Source: CAYHZL01 sp964361075 (GTDB taxonomy: Bacteria > Bacteroidota > Ignavibacteria > UBA10030 > UBA8401). From it: a stretch of 62,969 nt of DNA. A program made the position numbers and the translations under genes. Location of the stretch: assembly GCA_964361075.1 (NCBI GenBank), contig CAYHZL010000001.1, positions 1 through 62,969 on the forward strand, written 5' to 3'. Shown piece by piece: positions 33,883 through 42,824 of this stretch. A model generated the notes under the pieces. The model ran no database searches, was not told the DNA's origin, and was given only the letters and a program-made list of their open reading frames with translations. Numbering within the stretch: the stretch's first letter is position 1; every line of letters starts with the position of its first letter.

Positions 33883-35034
33883 TTATGGTGAACTGATAAA
33901 GCAGTATACTATTTTATCTTCTGCAGCAATCAGAATTCTATTTCCCCACACAATCGGTGAAGTTTTTATTCGCGAACCAATTTCGTAACTCCACAGTACG
34001 CTGCCATCTTGCGGCGAAAGAACATACATGCGTGTATCCAACGATGCAACAATTATTGCAGTCGGTGTTATGGCAGGCGTTGTGTTGACGGCGCTTTTTG
34101 CTTGAAATGTCCATCGTGCTGTGCCATCGCGAAGTGAAAGAGCATGCACCATTCCATTAAGTGAACTGACAACAACAAGCGAATCATTAAGAGCAGGAGT
34201 CGACATTATTTTAGCGCCGGCATTATATTTCCAAAGTACAGATCCGTTCAATGCATCAACTGCATATAAAAAATTATCGCGCGCGCCAAAATAAAGAATG
34301 CCGTTCTTTACAGTAAGTCCGCTCATAATAGAGGAATGAATTTCCTGTTTCCACACACATGTTCCATTCTTTTCGTGAAGGGCAAAAATTGTTCCTTTGG
34401 TATTTGCTGCAAACACCAACGAATGCTCTGCGCACGCCGAAGAAAATATCGGCACACCGGTTTCATATTTCCATTGTGCTGCACCATCAAGCGGATCAAA
34501 ACAATACAATGTGCCGTCGCCGCCGCCAATAAATATTTTTCCGTTATACAACAATGGCGATGCCGTTACTCCGCCGATATTTTTACTCCACCTTTCAGAA
34601 CCATCCTTTACATCGTATGAAATAAAATTTTCCTTTCCGGTTTCTGTTCCAAAATAAATATTGTTTTTGAAAATAACCGGCGCACCGGAAATTGACGAGT
34701 GTGTTTTAAGATACCCAAAACGTTTTCCTGTGAGTGCAGAAATCGCATACAATTCACCTTGCAGTGTTCCAAAAAATACAACGCTGTCTACAACGGTGAG
34801 CGCACTGTTGCCAAATCCTGCAGTTGCATCGTACTGCCACAGCAACTGAAACGGCGGTCGTACAACTGAAGTTGAATCAAAAGAAGTGCGCGATGTATTT
34901 TTTCCTGCCATACTCCAATCGCTCGCAGAGTGTTCAAGAGGAAAAGGAATTTGTATTGAAGAACAGGATACAATGAAAAATAAAGAATGGAGTACACATA
35001 CTGCGAGTACTATCTTTGTGAAGAAATTCTTCAT
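33883..35034 (-). CDS. PQQ-like beta-propeller lipoprotein
   Basis: 383 aa from the ATG at 35034. It has a lipoprotein signal with lipobox FIVSC (Cys near residue 24), then seven to eight PQQ-type blades (GTLYCFDPLDGAAQWKYETG, NFLYAVDALNGSVLWKYNAG, TRMYVLSPQDGSVLWSYEIG), similar to BamB. The frame stays open 11 codons upstream to 35067, but those codons (ASLAFFKVRL) are encoded by a dispersed repeat and precede a normal signal peptide. Role in outer-membrane assembly like BamB is possible but not shown. Confidence 0.85.
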   Translation of the reverse strand: MKNFFTKIVLAVCVLHSLFFIVSCSSIQIPFPLEHSASDWSMAGKNTSRTSFDSTSVVRPPFQLLWQYDATAGFGNSALTVVDSVVFFGTLQGELYAISALTGKRFGYLKTHSSISGAPVIFKNNIYFGTETGKENFISYDVKDGSERWSKNIGGVTASPLLYNGKIFIGGGDGTLYCFDPLDGAAQWKYETGVPIFSSACAEHSLVFAANTKGTIFALHEKNGTCVWKQEIHSSIMSGLTVKNGILYFGARDNFLYAVDALNGSVLWKYNAGAKIMSTPALNDSLVVVSSLNGMVHALSLRDGTARWTFQAKSAVNTTPAITPTAIIVASLDTRMYVLSPQDGSVLWSYEIGSRIKTSPIVWGNRILIAAEDKIVYCFISSP

Positions 35035-35168
35035 TAGTCGAACCTTAAAAAATGCGAGTGATGCCATGAGTGTAATACAATGATTCAGAAATAATTCAAA
35101 TTTTCACGTTCTTGATAAACAAACTCATGGCATCACTTTGTACATAAGACTTTTTAAGGAACGACTAA
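35034..35168. repeat. MITE-like element (partner at 51731)
   Basis: Arms TTAGTCG...CCTTAAAAA and TTTTTAAGGAACGACTAA, with a second pair GTGATGCCATGAGT / ACTCATGGCATCAC inside. It is nearly identical to 51731-51864 over about 130 bp. Its left end abuts the start codon of the PQQ lipoprotein gene, so it holds that gene's leader and perhaps its promoter. Confidence 0.88.
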
Positions 35169-35212
35169 TTAGTTTTACAGTGCTCATTATGAATTGAGAA
35201 TCGTTCATTGAA

Positions 35213-38095
35213 TCAAAAATCCCATCCAAAGAAAAATTGATAAAATAATCCTGGTTGAAATTCATTCCAATCACCCCGTATTGTTTTTCCGACATCGTAC
35301 CGTAACACTAACACACCACCTATATTCCATCGCACACCTGTACCAAAACTACCGAGTGTCTCACGATATTTATTATCCCACACACTTCCCGCATCTGCAA
35401 ACAGCGCGCCGCGGAAAGAACCCAATCCAAATGAACCGAACGGAAAACGAATTGCAAGTTGATCGATAAAAGGAAAACGAAGTTCGTAACTCGTCAACCA
35501 AGCTTTTTTTCCGCGCAGCGACCACCGGTCAAACCCACGCAAGTCCCAACTTCCACCCATTACAAAACGACGCGATTCTTTTCCTTCATTCATCAACAAT
35601 TGAAAGCGCGATGCAAACGCAACGCGTGTATCAATACGATAGTACCAACGATAATCACCAATGATGGTGTAGTACTGTACATTTGAATATTGCACATCCG
35701 ATGTGTATGCAAGCGTCGCAATAAATCGTGATCCGTCAAGCGGACCAGTCGGGCCCCACAACGAATTATCGTGTACAAATGAAACAGAATTTGAAAGTAT
35801 CAACGCTTTGCGCGGGCGGAACCCGTAAATAACTTCTTTGTCGGAATTAGAAAGAGACACGCCTGCTTCAACACGTCGAAATTTCGAAAGCGGATAACTT
35901 GCAGCAAGATAGCCGCCGAACGAGCGCTCGTAGTAATACAAATCGGGATCGGTTAAATCGTATCGCCGTCCTGAAAAATGAAAAATGCCGGTCGCATAAT
36001 TTGTGCGCTGACTGAGCGAGATGCGCGACACTGCAAGATTGAAACCTTCCAAAAATTCATCGGATGATTCCGCATTGTTATAGAGGAGAAAATAATATTG
36101 ATCGTTGCCGAGCACGTCGCTCATCGCAAGTGCCGCGCCTGCTGAAGTTCCAAATACCGGATCCGTTGCAACGGCGCTTTGTGCAATATCGAGTGTATAA
36201 TCGCCTTTGTAATGTAATAGTTGTACCGTCGTATCGCCTTCGGTAGAATGTGCATGCCATGGCTCCGGCACGGATGGCACAGTAAACCTGTGTTCTGTTT
36301 TTGAAGAATCAATTCGAAGTGAAACTTTATCCAGCAAATAAATTCTGAAACTATAATTTTCAAATCCTGTAAAAAGCAGCTCGTTGTTATCTGTCCAATA
36401 CGGATCGAACACAGCGTTAGAAAAATCTGTTACCTTTTTCATTGGCGGCAACGCCGACATGGTTTTCATTTCTTCTGTGCACATCGCCCACACATTTTGT
36501 GCACCGTCGTAATTTGATGTGAAGGTCAGATATTTTCCATCAGGCGAAAACGACGGCGAATAATAATTTTCCTTTCCGCGTGTAACAGGAAATATTTTTT
36601 GCGATGCAACATTGTACGATTCAATGTTATACACTTGATCCATGCCATTCGGATTTCTGTCGGAACTAAACACAATCATTGTTCCATCAGGAGACCACGA
36701 TGGATCGCGATCATCGTACATATCATTTGTCAATCGCGTCAGTTGTTCGTTCGAAAAATTATACAGATACAAATCCATCGTGCCGGATTTATCAATCGAA
36801 GAAAACACTATGCGCGTACCATCAGGCGACCAGCATGGCGATGCGATAATGACAAGACTTGGAAATTGCAGTGTGCGCACAAGTTCGTTCTTCTTCACAT
36901 CAAATAGATGCAATGCGTCGGTCTCGCCGCTTTTTGTTGTAAAGGCAAGGATGCCGTCTTTGGAAATATCAAGTTTGCTTTGAAATAAATGAAATGTTTC
37001 AAACTCATCCGTCTTTTCTCCCGACACAACAAGTTGCGGCTCACTGATGTACTTGGTGTTTTTTTCTTCATCCGGTTTTGGATTCACATTCATTTTGTAA
37101 ATTGAAGTGTAGCCGGTATAGTTGCCGATGTAGTACACTTCCTGCTGACCGTTATTATTGAAAAACACCGGCTTGGAATTGAATCCTGTCTTCATCAATA
37201 CTTTTGCAACATGGCTCGTATATTCGCTGGAAGAGAGCACAGGATAATATTTTTTTTTCAAATAGTACAGCCACGTTTCATCAAACTCTTTATAGTTTTT
37301 TCCAATGGTTGTTCTCATTATATCGTTGAATGACGTACTCTTCCAGAAGTTTTCCATCAACAGTAAAATTTTTTCTTCGCCATATTGTTGTTCGATGAAC
37401 GAAAGAATATTCTGTCCTTCTTTGTACATCAGAAATGTTCCGTAGATCTGTTCTATATCAGCAAGCGGCGCAATATAATTATTCAGCACTGCATCGCGCA
37501 TCACCATTTCCGCCTGATCGTCGGGAACGGTTGACCATAACTCAGCAAGTCCTTCGGTAAACCACAACGGCGGCATACGATCCGCAGGTACGCGATGATC
37601 AACCAGCACACGATTGAGTTTGCTGTGCATAAAGACATGCGTCATTTCATGGCGAATGACATGACGAAATCGCGCGAGCGAACCATCGGCGGGAATGACA
37701 ACACGGCCTTTTAAGAATTCGAAAAAGCCGCCAACACCTTCGGGAATAAATCCGGGTGTTGTATTTGTTTGTTGAAAGTGAAGATGTGAGCTGTAAAAAA
37801 TAAGCGGCACACGATTAAGCAGTGTGTGATTGAATTTATTTTCGAGATTTTTAAATGCTTCTTCCGCAAAGAACGCGCCGCGTTCGGCAAGTTCTTTCAT
37901 TTCGGGATAGTAATAAATATCGAAGTGCTGCGTGCGGAGGATGTGCCAATCAAATTCGGTGTACTGTACTTTGTTGTGTCCGAAATAATAAAACTGCGCA
38001 TGAAGAAACTGCACCGTGCACAACATAAGTACTATGGATTTCAGTATTCTCATATAAAGTGTGTTACAGAGGCGAAGTATGCTCAGCAACATCAT
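35213..38095 (-). CDS. Large secreted metallopeptidase with PD40 propeller and outer-membrane barrel
   Basis: 960 aa. A signal peptide lies near residues 15-33 (ATG at 38053 is an alternative start; AAAGG before 38095 favours the longer form). Residues 50-300 form a gluzincin-like domain with HEMTH (His149-His153) and FTEGLAELW. Residues 400-570 carry TolB/PD40 repeats (PCWSPDGTRIVFSS, PSWSPDGTMIVFSS, PSFSPDGKYLTFTS). Residues 680-960 resemble a BamA/Omp85-type surface-antigen barrel (GGSWDLRGF, GALFADAGSVWDN, GTGVRWNIGG, terminal Phe). The combination of protease, propeller and barrel in one chain is unusual. Substrate unknown. Confidence 0.8.
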   Translation of the reverse strand: MMLLSILRLCNTLYMRILKSIVLMLCTVQFLHAQFYYFGHNKVQYTEFDWHILRTQHFDIYYYPEMKELAERGAFFAEEAFKNLENKFNHTLLNRVPLIFYSSHLHFQQTNTTPGFIPEGVGGFFEFLKGRVVIPADGSLARFRHVIRHEMTHVFMHSKLNRVLVDHRVPADRMPPLWFTEGLAELWSTVPDDQAEMVMRDAVLNNYIAPLADIEQIYGTFLMYKEGQNILSFIEQQYGEEKILLLMENFWKSTSFNDIMRTTIGKNYKEFDETWLYYLKKKYYPVLSSSEYTSHVAKVLMKTGFNSKPVFFNNNGQQEVYYIGNYTGYTSIYKMNVNPKPDEEKNTKYISEPQLVVSGEKTDEFETFHLFQSKLDISKDGILAFTTKSGETDALHLFDVKKNELVRTLQFPSLVIIASPCWSPDGTRIVFSSIDKSGTMDLYLYNFSNEQLTRLTNDMYDDRDPSWSPDGTMIVFSSDRNPNGMDQVYNIESYNVASQKIFPVTRGKENYYSPSFSPDGKYLTFTSNYDGAQNVWAMCTEEMKTMSALPPMKKVTDFSNAVFDPYWTDNNELLFTGFENYSFRIYLLDKVSLRIDSSKTEHRFTVPSVPEPWHAHSTEGDTTVQLLHYKGDYTLDIAQSAVATDPVFGTSAGAALAMSDVLGNDQYYFLLYNNAESSDEFLEGFNLAVSRISLSQRTNYATGIFHFSGRRYDLTDPDLYYYERSFGGYLAASYPLSKFRRVEAGVSLSNSDKEVIYGFRPRKALILSNSVSFVHDNSLWGPTGPLDGSRFIATLAYTSDVQYSNVQYYTIIGDYRWYYRIDTRVAFASRFQLLMNEGKESRRFVMGGSWDLRGFDRWSLRGKKAWLTSYELRFPFIDQLAIRFPFGSFGLGSFRGALFADAGSVWDNKYRETLGSFGTGVRWNIGGVLVLRYDVGKTIRGDWNEFQPGLFYQFFFGWDF

Positions 38096-38200
38096 GCTGA
38101 CCTTTGCACCAAAAACAGATCAGCTTTTAACACAGACTGAACATTGTACTCTTTTCTTTCCTCTAAATTGAAAAATTATTATGCCACCCGCAACTGAAAA

Positions 38201-38231
38201 TAAAAACGCTCCGGAGTTACACTTCGGAGCG
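38201..38231 (-). terminator. Rho-independent terminator after ptsI
   Basis: CGCTCCG and CGGAGCG form a 7-bp GC-rich stem, followed on the minus strand by TTTTTATTTT. It lies 60 bp past the ptsI stop. Confidence 0.8.
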
Positions 38232-38289
38232 CTGCTTAATAAACATTTTTCCTGTATTTTCACTACAGGCTGCTTGCTGCGGTGCAACA

Positions 38290-40041
38290 TTATTCCGGCA
38301 ATGGAATATCCGGCACCATTGTTTTTAAATTGATGCGCAGGAATTCGCTCACTTCTTCTTCTGTTTGCAACTCTAATGCTTTGCGTGCAATTTCTTCCGC
38401 CTCGTGCAAGCTGACAGCGCGAATAATTTTTTTGATCTCAAGAATAACAGTCGGTGCAACGCTGAACTGGTCAAGTCCGAGCCCGAGTAAAAATAATGTT
38501 GCAAGAGGATCGCTCGCCATTTCACCGCACATGCCGACCGGTGTATGATGACGATGACCTTCTGTAATAATGTGTTTAATTGTCCGCAGTACTGCCGGAT
38601 GAAATTCCTGATACAACGACGATACATTTTCGTTGCCGCGATCAACAGCAATTAAATATTGAATCAAATCGTTCGTGCCGATGCTCAAGAAATCAACTTC
38701 GCGCGCTATATCGCCGGCAAGCACTGCCGCCGACGGCACTTCTATCATCACTCCGACTTGAATATTTTCATCAAACGATATTTTACGTTTGCGAAGATTC
38801 TCTTTTGCTTGTTCAATCAATTCTTTTGCGCGGCGTACTTCTTTAATTCCGGAAATCATCGGCAGCAAAATTTTCACATTGCCTTTCGCTCCCGCACGCA
38901 GCATGGCTTGAATTTGTGTTACAAATGTTTCCGGCGTATCCAACGAAACACGAATACCGCGCCAGCCGAGAAACGGATTTTCTTCTTCCGATAATTGCGA
39001 CACAACTTTATCCCCGCCGATATCGAACGTGCGCATCACTACTTTATGTGGAAACGATTTATTCGCAATAATGCGGTACTCTTCATACTGTTCATCTTCC
39101 GATGGAAACGTATCGCGTCCCATCAATAAACCTTCCGTACGATACAAGCCGATACCTTGCGACCCTTGCTTGTTCACGAAGTCGGTTTCTTTTGAAAATT
39201 CAATATTGGAAGAAAGTTCAACTTCTTTTCCGTCTAATGTAACGGTAGGAAGAGTACGGAACGATAGTAATTGTCTTTCGAACGCCGCATAGTGGTCGGC
39301 ACGTTTGCGATACGCTTTCATGGTCGCATCGGTGGGATGCACAACAACAACGCCATTGTATCCGTCAACAATGATAAAATCATCAGTCTGCACTTGCTTC
39401 GTAATTGTTTTCAAACCGACAACGGACGGAATTTTGAGCGAGCGAGAAAGCAGCGCGGCATGCGACGTGTTGCCACCCATATCCGTTACATACCCCAGCA
39501 CTTCGTTGCGGCTGAAAAGGACAGTATCCGCCGGCGTCAACAGTTCTGCAATGACGATGGAACTTCCTTCGAAACGGGAAATAAGTTTTTCTTGCTGAAT
39601 ATTACGGATGATGCGGTTCTTCACATCTTCAACATCGTGCGCTCGTTCGCGCATGTATTCATCACTCGCATTCAGCATAAGCAGTTGGTACTTTGTAATC
39701 TCTGCATGAACGATGTATTCCGCGTTTTTCTTTTCCTTTTTGATGCGTTTATAAATTGAATCGAACAGTACAACATCATTCAGAATCATGATCTGCGCTT
39801 CAAATATTTTTTCTTTGTTGTCGCCGATTTTTTGTTCTGCATACGAAAGAATTTTTTGCAATTCTTTTTCGGAACGGTCAACAGCGTGCTTCAACCGATC
39901 GATTTCTTGTTCTGTATCACCGGCATCGATAACTTTTTCTTCAATGCGCGGAATATGTTTTATAAAAAGATACGCAACTCCCATGACGATGCCGGGAGAA
40001 GCAGCAATTCCATGCAGAACTATTTCGTTTGTTTCAGGCAT
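38290..40041 (-). CDS. ptsI: PTS enzyme I (phosphoenolpyruvate-protein phosphotransferase)
   Basis: 583 aa, standard length. Takes phosphate from PEP onto His194 (MGGNTSHAALLSRSLKIPSVVG) and passes it to HPr. The C-terminal PEP-binding barrel shows GIGLYRTEGLLMGRD, EENPFLGWRGIRVS, GVMIEVPSA and the active-site Cys segment PVGMCGEMASDP. No EIIA, EIIB or EIIC genes are nearby, so it probably serves regulation rather than sugar uptake. It follows ptsH by 39 bp. Confidence 0.96.
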   Translation of the reverse strand: MPETNEIVLHGIAASPGIVMGVAYLFIKHIPRIEEKVIDAGDTEQEIDRLKHAVDRSEKELQKILSYAEQKIGDNKEKIFEAQIMILNDVVLFDSIYKRIKKEKKNAEYIVHAEITKYQLLMLNASDEYMRERAHDVEDVKNRIIRNIQQEKLISRFEGSSIVIAELLTPADTVLFSRNEVLGYVTDMGGNTSHAALLSRSLKIPSVVGLKTITKQVQTDDFIIVDGYNGVVVVHPTDATMKAYRKRADHYAAFERQLLSFRTLPTVTLDGKEVELSSNIEFSKETDFVNKQGSQGIGLYRTEGLLMGRDTFPSEDEQYEEYRIIANKSFPHKVVMRTFDIGGDKVVSQLSEEENPFLGWRGIRVSLDTPETFVTQIQAMLRAGAKGNVKILLPMISGIKEVRRAKELIEQAKENLRKRKISFDENIQVGVMIEVPSAAVLAGDIAREVDFLSIGTNDLIQYLIAVDRGNENVSSLYQEFHPAVLRTIKHIITEGHRHHTPVGMCGEMASDPLATLFLLGLGLDQFSVAPTVILEIKKIIRAVSLHEAEEIARKALELQTEEEVSEFLRINLKTMVPDIPLPE

Positions 40042-40080
40042 ACATCAGTTTCCACTTTCGTTCATTGATTTTTTTTGGTG

Positions 40081-40347
40081 TTACGCTTCGTCAAATCCGC
40101 GATCAAACAATCCGATAATCGCGATTGATGCATCGTGTTCATCATCGCCGGTAAATCGCAAAATAAGTTTCGAACCTTGTTCGGCAGCAAGTGTCATCAC
40201 TCCGATAATACTTTTCCCGTTGATTTCAAATCCATCTTTGATGATGAAAAATTCACTTTTAAATTTTGCAGCAAGTTTCACTAATCCGGCGGCAGGGCGG
40301 GTATGCAAACCTGCTCTGTTTTTTATTATTACTTCTCGTTCAATCAT
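40081..40347 (-). CDS. ptsH: Phosphocarrier protein HPr
   Basis: 88 aa. Catalytic His15 in AGLHTRPAAGL and regulatory Ser46 in GKSIIGVMTLAA, the site for HPr kinase/phosphorylase, are both present, so Ser phosphorylation is possible. Upstream is repeat island C. Confidence 0.95.
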   Translation of the reverse strand: MIEREVIIKNRAGLHTRPAAGLVKLAAKFKSEFFIIKDGFEINGKSIIGVMTLAAEQGSKLILRFTGDDEHDASIAIIGLFDRGFDEA

Positions 40348-40371
40348 AATAACACAGATGGCAAATTAATT

Positions 40372-40603
40372 GTATCTACTCAGCGAGAGAAAATTTATGC
40401 CGAAGGCATCCCTTCGGGAGAACACTGATGACACAGAAAAAACATTCGCCGCGGCGAATCACAGAGAATGGTTGTGAGTTGAAAAAGGTGTTGCATAAAA
40501 TATTTCAAAAAGATCCTCATCTGTGAATATCAGTGCTGTTTCTGTGTTATCTGTGTGCTATTATTGCTTTACGTGTGTAAATAATTGCTCACTGTGTAGT
40601 TAC
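40372..40603. repeat. Composite repeat island C
   Basis: Arms GTATCTACTCAGCG (40372-40385) and CACTGTGTAGTTAC (40590-40603). Contains a double hairpin (40398-40419), TTCGCCGCGGCGAA (40445-40458), and degenerate 'gatgacacagaaaaa / ttctgtgttatctgtgtg' inverted segments. No gene is seen. Confidence 0.78.
40398..40419. repeat. Double-hairpin micro-element (copy 5) in island C
   Basis: TGCC-GAA-GGCA followed by TCCC-TTC-GGGA, the exact inverse complement of the copy at 14209-14230. Confidence 0.8.
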
Positions 40604-40609
40604 AATGAA

Positions 40610-41590
40610 TCAATAATTTCGTTGCAACAACATTTCAGTGAACCAATACAGCATTTCGCGTGCAGCGCTTTCGCGTAATTTTTTTAACTGAATATTTGCC
40701 TGGTGGCTGTCGCGTTCAATTGCGGCTTTGGCAAGTTCGATGATGCCATGCCGTTCATAAATATCGCGCACGTACGGCACATTACGTTTACTCGTTCCGC
40801 CATTTGTGATAATGGAGTGCAGCATTTTTTTATCCTTGCCGCTTGCGCGTTCGTACGCGTGGAGTAAAAGAAATGTTTTCTTTCCTTCAACAATATCGCC
40901 GCCGATAGTTTTACCGAATTCTTTTTCATCAGCAAACACATCGAGCAAATCATCTTGAATTTGAAACGCGCGTCCAATCAGTGTGCCGTACGAAGTCAAC
41001 GCGCGTACTTCGCGATCTGTGCCGCCGCCAATCAGCGCGCCGATTTCTGATGAGACTGCAACAAGCTTTCCGGTTTTTTTGCTGATCATGTGAAGATAAT
41101 CATCAATGGTGATGTTGCTTTGCGATTCGAACTCTTTGTCGTACGCTTGTCCTTCACATACTTCTACAACACCTTGTGTAAACACTTCTGCGATACGGGC
41201 GATGGCGGGAGATTTTGTTTTCAACAATTCGCGGTATGCAAGCGCTACTAACTCATCACCAACAAGAATGGCAACATTGTTATCCCATTTTTTATGAACC
41301 GTTGCGCGCCCGCGCCGCGAATCGGCGTGATCCATAATATCATCATGCACCAGTGTGAAGTTGTGCAGAATTTCAATTGCAACTGCGGCGTAGGCGGCAT
41401 TGTTCGCCGAACGACCAACAGCTTCACACGCAAGCATTGCAAGCAGCGGACGAATACGTTTGCCGCCCGCAGAAAGTACGTACTTCATCGGCTCGTACAA
41501 AGAAACAGGTTCTTTTTTTCGAATACATGAACCGAGTTTGCGGTCAACAATTGTTTTGTACGAAAGATATTTTTGTTCGAAAGATTTCAT
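40610..41590 (-). CDS. Polyprenyl (farnesyl/geranylgeranyl-type) diphosphate synthase
   Basis: 326 aa. Condenses isopentenyl diphosphate with allylic diphosphates. The first aspartate-rich motif HDDIMDHAD and the second QIQDDLLDVF are intact, with GGKRIRP for IPP binding. Two residues before DDIMD (FTLVHDD) are not bulky, which favours a longer product (C20 or more), but product length cannot be read reliably. It starts 1 bp after the methyltransferase stop. fni lies just beyond the RM pair. Confidence 0.9.
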   Translation of the reverse strand: MKSFEQKYLSYKTIVDRKLGSCIRKKEPVSLYEPMKYVLSAGGKRIRPLLAMLACEAVGRSANNAAYAAVAIEILHNFTLVHDDIMDHADSRRGRATVHKKWDNNVAILVGDELVALAYRELLKTKSPAIARIAEVFTQGVVEVCEGQAYDKEFESQSNITIDDYLHMISKKTGKLVAVSSEIGALIGGGTDREVRALTSYGTLIGRAFQIQDDLLDVFADEKEFGKTIGGDIVEGKKTFLLLHAYERASGKDKKMLHSIITNGGTSKRNVPYVRDIYERHGIIELAKAAIERDSHQANIQLKKLRESAAREMLYWFTEMLLQRNY

Positions 41591-41591
41591 T

Positions 41592-42824
41592 CTACTTTTT
41601 CCACGAAGCTGTCACATTAAATTCGAACAGTCCTCTTTTAGTGTTCCGTCTGCGAATTGTCTCTATGTTTACACTGTTATAACCAAGTTGTAAAAAAAAA
41701 TCAGCAAGAATTTTTTCTGTATCAACAAAGTGTCCATAGAATGAAGAGTTGCCAACTATGTAGTTAAGTTTTGCCTTGGGTTTTAAAAGTCCTTTTAAGT
41801 TTTGAAGATGTGAATACATGTCGTCAAAATATTTGTGAACATAGTTACTCATCAGTCCAGAGTTTTTGTCACCACTTAAATTTATTTTATTGCATACATC
41901 ATAAAGTCGTGCAGGTAAATTTCTATTTAGTGGTTTCCAATTTTTCAAGTTGCTTGTCGCTGAACCCCAAGTTCCCCCAATCGCATCCCAGTCCAAAGCA
42001 CCTGCATCATTTCCATTGTGAAGAAATTTTACCCAATACATATATGGTCGTAATTCACGAATGTAACTGATACGGTTTGGGTAGGGTGGAGAAGTAATCA
42101 CAGAATCAAAGATTTCTTTCCCGTGAGCAGATAAATCTCTGGAATCTCCTTTAATGACTTTTGCTTTTCCTGTCAGTTGAGTTTTAGCGGAAGTTATAAT
42201 ACGATTGAAGATGGCTTCAAAAAGAAGTTTGATTTGCGAAACTTCATACTGAGTGGAATTGCTTTTGAAAGACATTGAAACATGATTAAATGCTGCCGCC
42301 GATGTTTCAATAATCAATCGTGAAAAGGCAATCCAAACAAGATTGTGATAATAATTTCCATTGGGTTCATTAAAGGTACTTGCAAGTTTGTGCCTGATGC
42401 TTGCTAATATTTCAAGCGTTACAGGATGCCACCACCTTTCAATGTTATGAATTGGTGGTGTCCAAAAATTTTCAGATAGAGTAATATCCTCCATACAGTT
42501 GTCAAACTCTTGCTGTAACTCTAAAAGTTTGCCAGCAGAAAAGTGTTTGCATTTCGTATTGCCTAACCAAATGAGAAATGGATTGATGTCGAAAAGTGTT
42601 GCATTAAAACCTAACTCTTCAGCCACTAAACCTGTTGTTGCTGTTCCTGAAAATGGGTCTAAAATGTTTGAATTTTCCGTGCAATCTTTTTTGATTAGCT
42701 CTCTGACGAGTTTAACCGAATAAGCAGGAGTTAAACGCAACCATCCGTGCCGTCCAAAATGAGAATTATATTTGAAAGTATAGTCCGTTCTTCTCTCTAT
42801 GTCAAGTAGTAATTCAGTTTGCAT
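41592..42824 (-). CDS. DNA methyltransferase with TSPPY motif (RM partner)
   Basis: 410 aa. SAM-binding DPFSGTATTGLVAEELGF (motif I, near residue 58) precedes catalytic TSPPYPNRISYIRELRPYMYW (motif IV), so it is an alpha-type order with an SPPY catalytic motif, used by N4-cytosine or N6-adenine methylases. Its 5' end overlaps the endonuclease gene by 11 bp and its stop is one base before the polyprenyl synthase ATG. Recognition sequence unknown. Likely protects the host from the neighbouring nuclease. Confidence 0.85.
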   Translation of the reverse strand: MQTELLLDIERRTDYTFKYNSHFGRHGWLRLTPAYSVKLVRELIKKDCTENSNILDPFSGTATTGLVAEELGFNATLFDINPFLIWLGNTKCKHFSAGKLLELQQEFDNCMEDITLSENFWTPPIHNIERWWHPVTLEILASIRHKLASTFNEPNGNYYHNLVWIAFSRLIIETSAAAFNHVSMSFKSNSTQYEVSQIKLLFEAIFNRIITSAKTQLTGKAKVIKGDSRDLSAHGKEIFDSVITSPPYPNRISYIRELRPYMYWVKFLHNGNDAGALDWDAIGGTWGSATSNLKNWKPLNRNLPARLYDVCNKINLSGDKNSGLMSNYVHKYFDDMYSHLQNLKGLLKPKAKLNYIVGNSSFYGHFVDTEKILADFFLQLGYNSVNIETIRRRNTKRGLFEFNVTASWKK

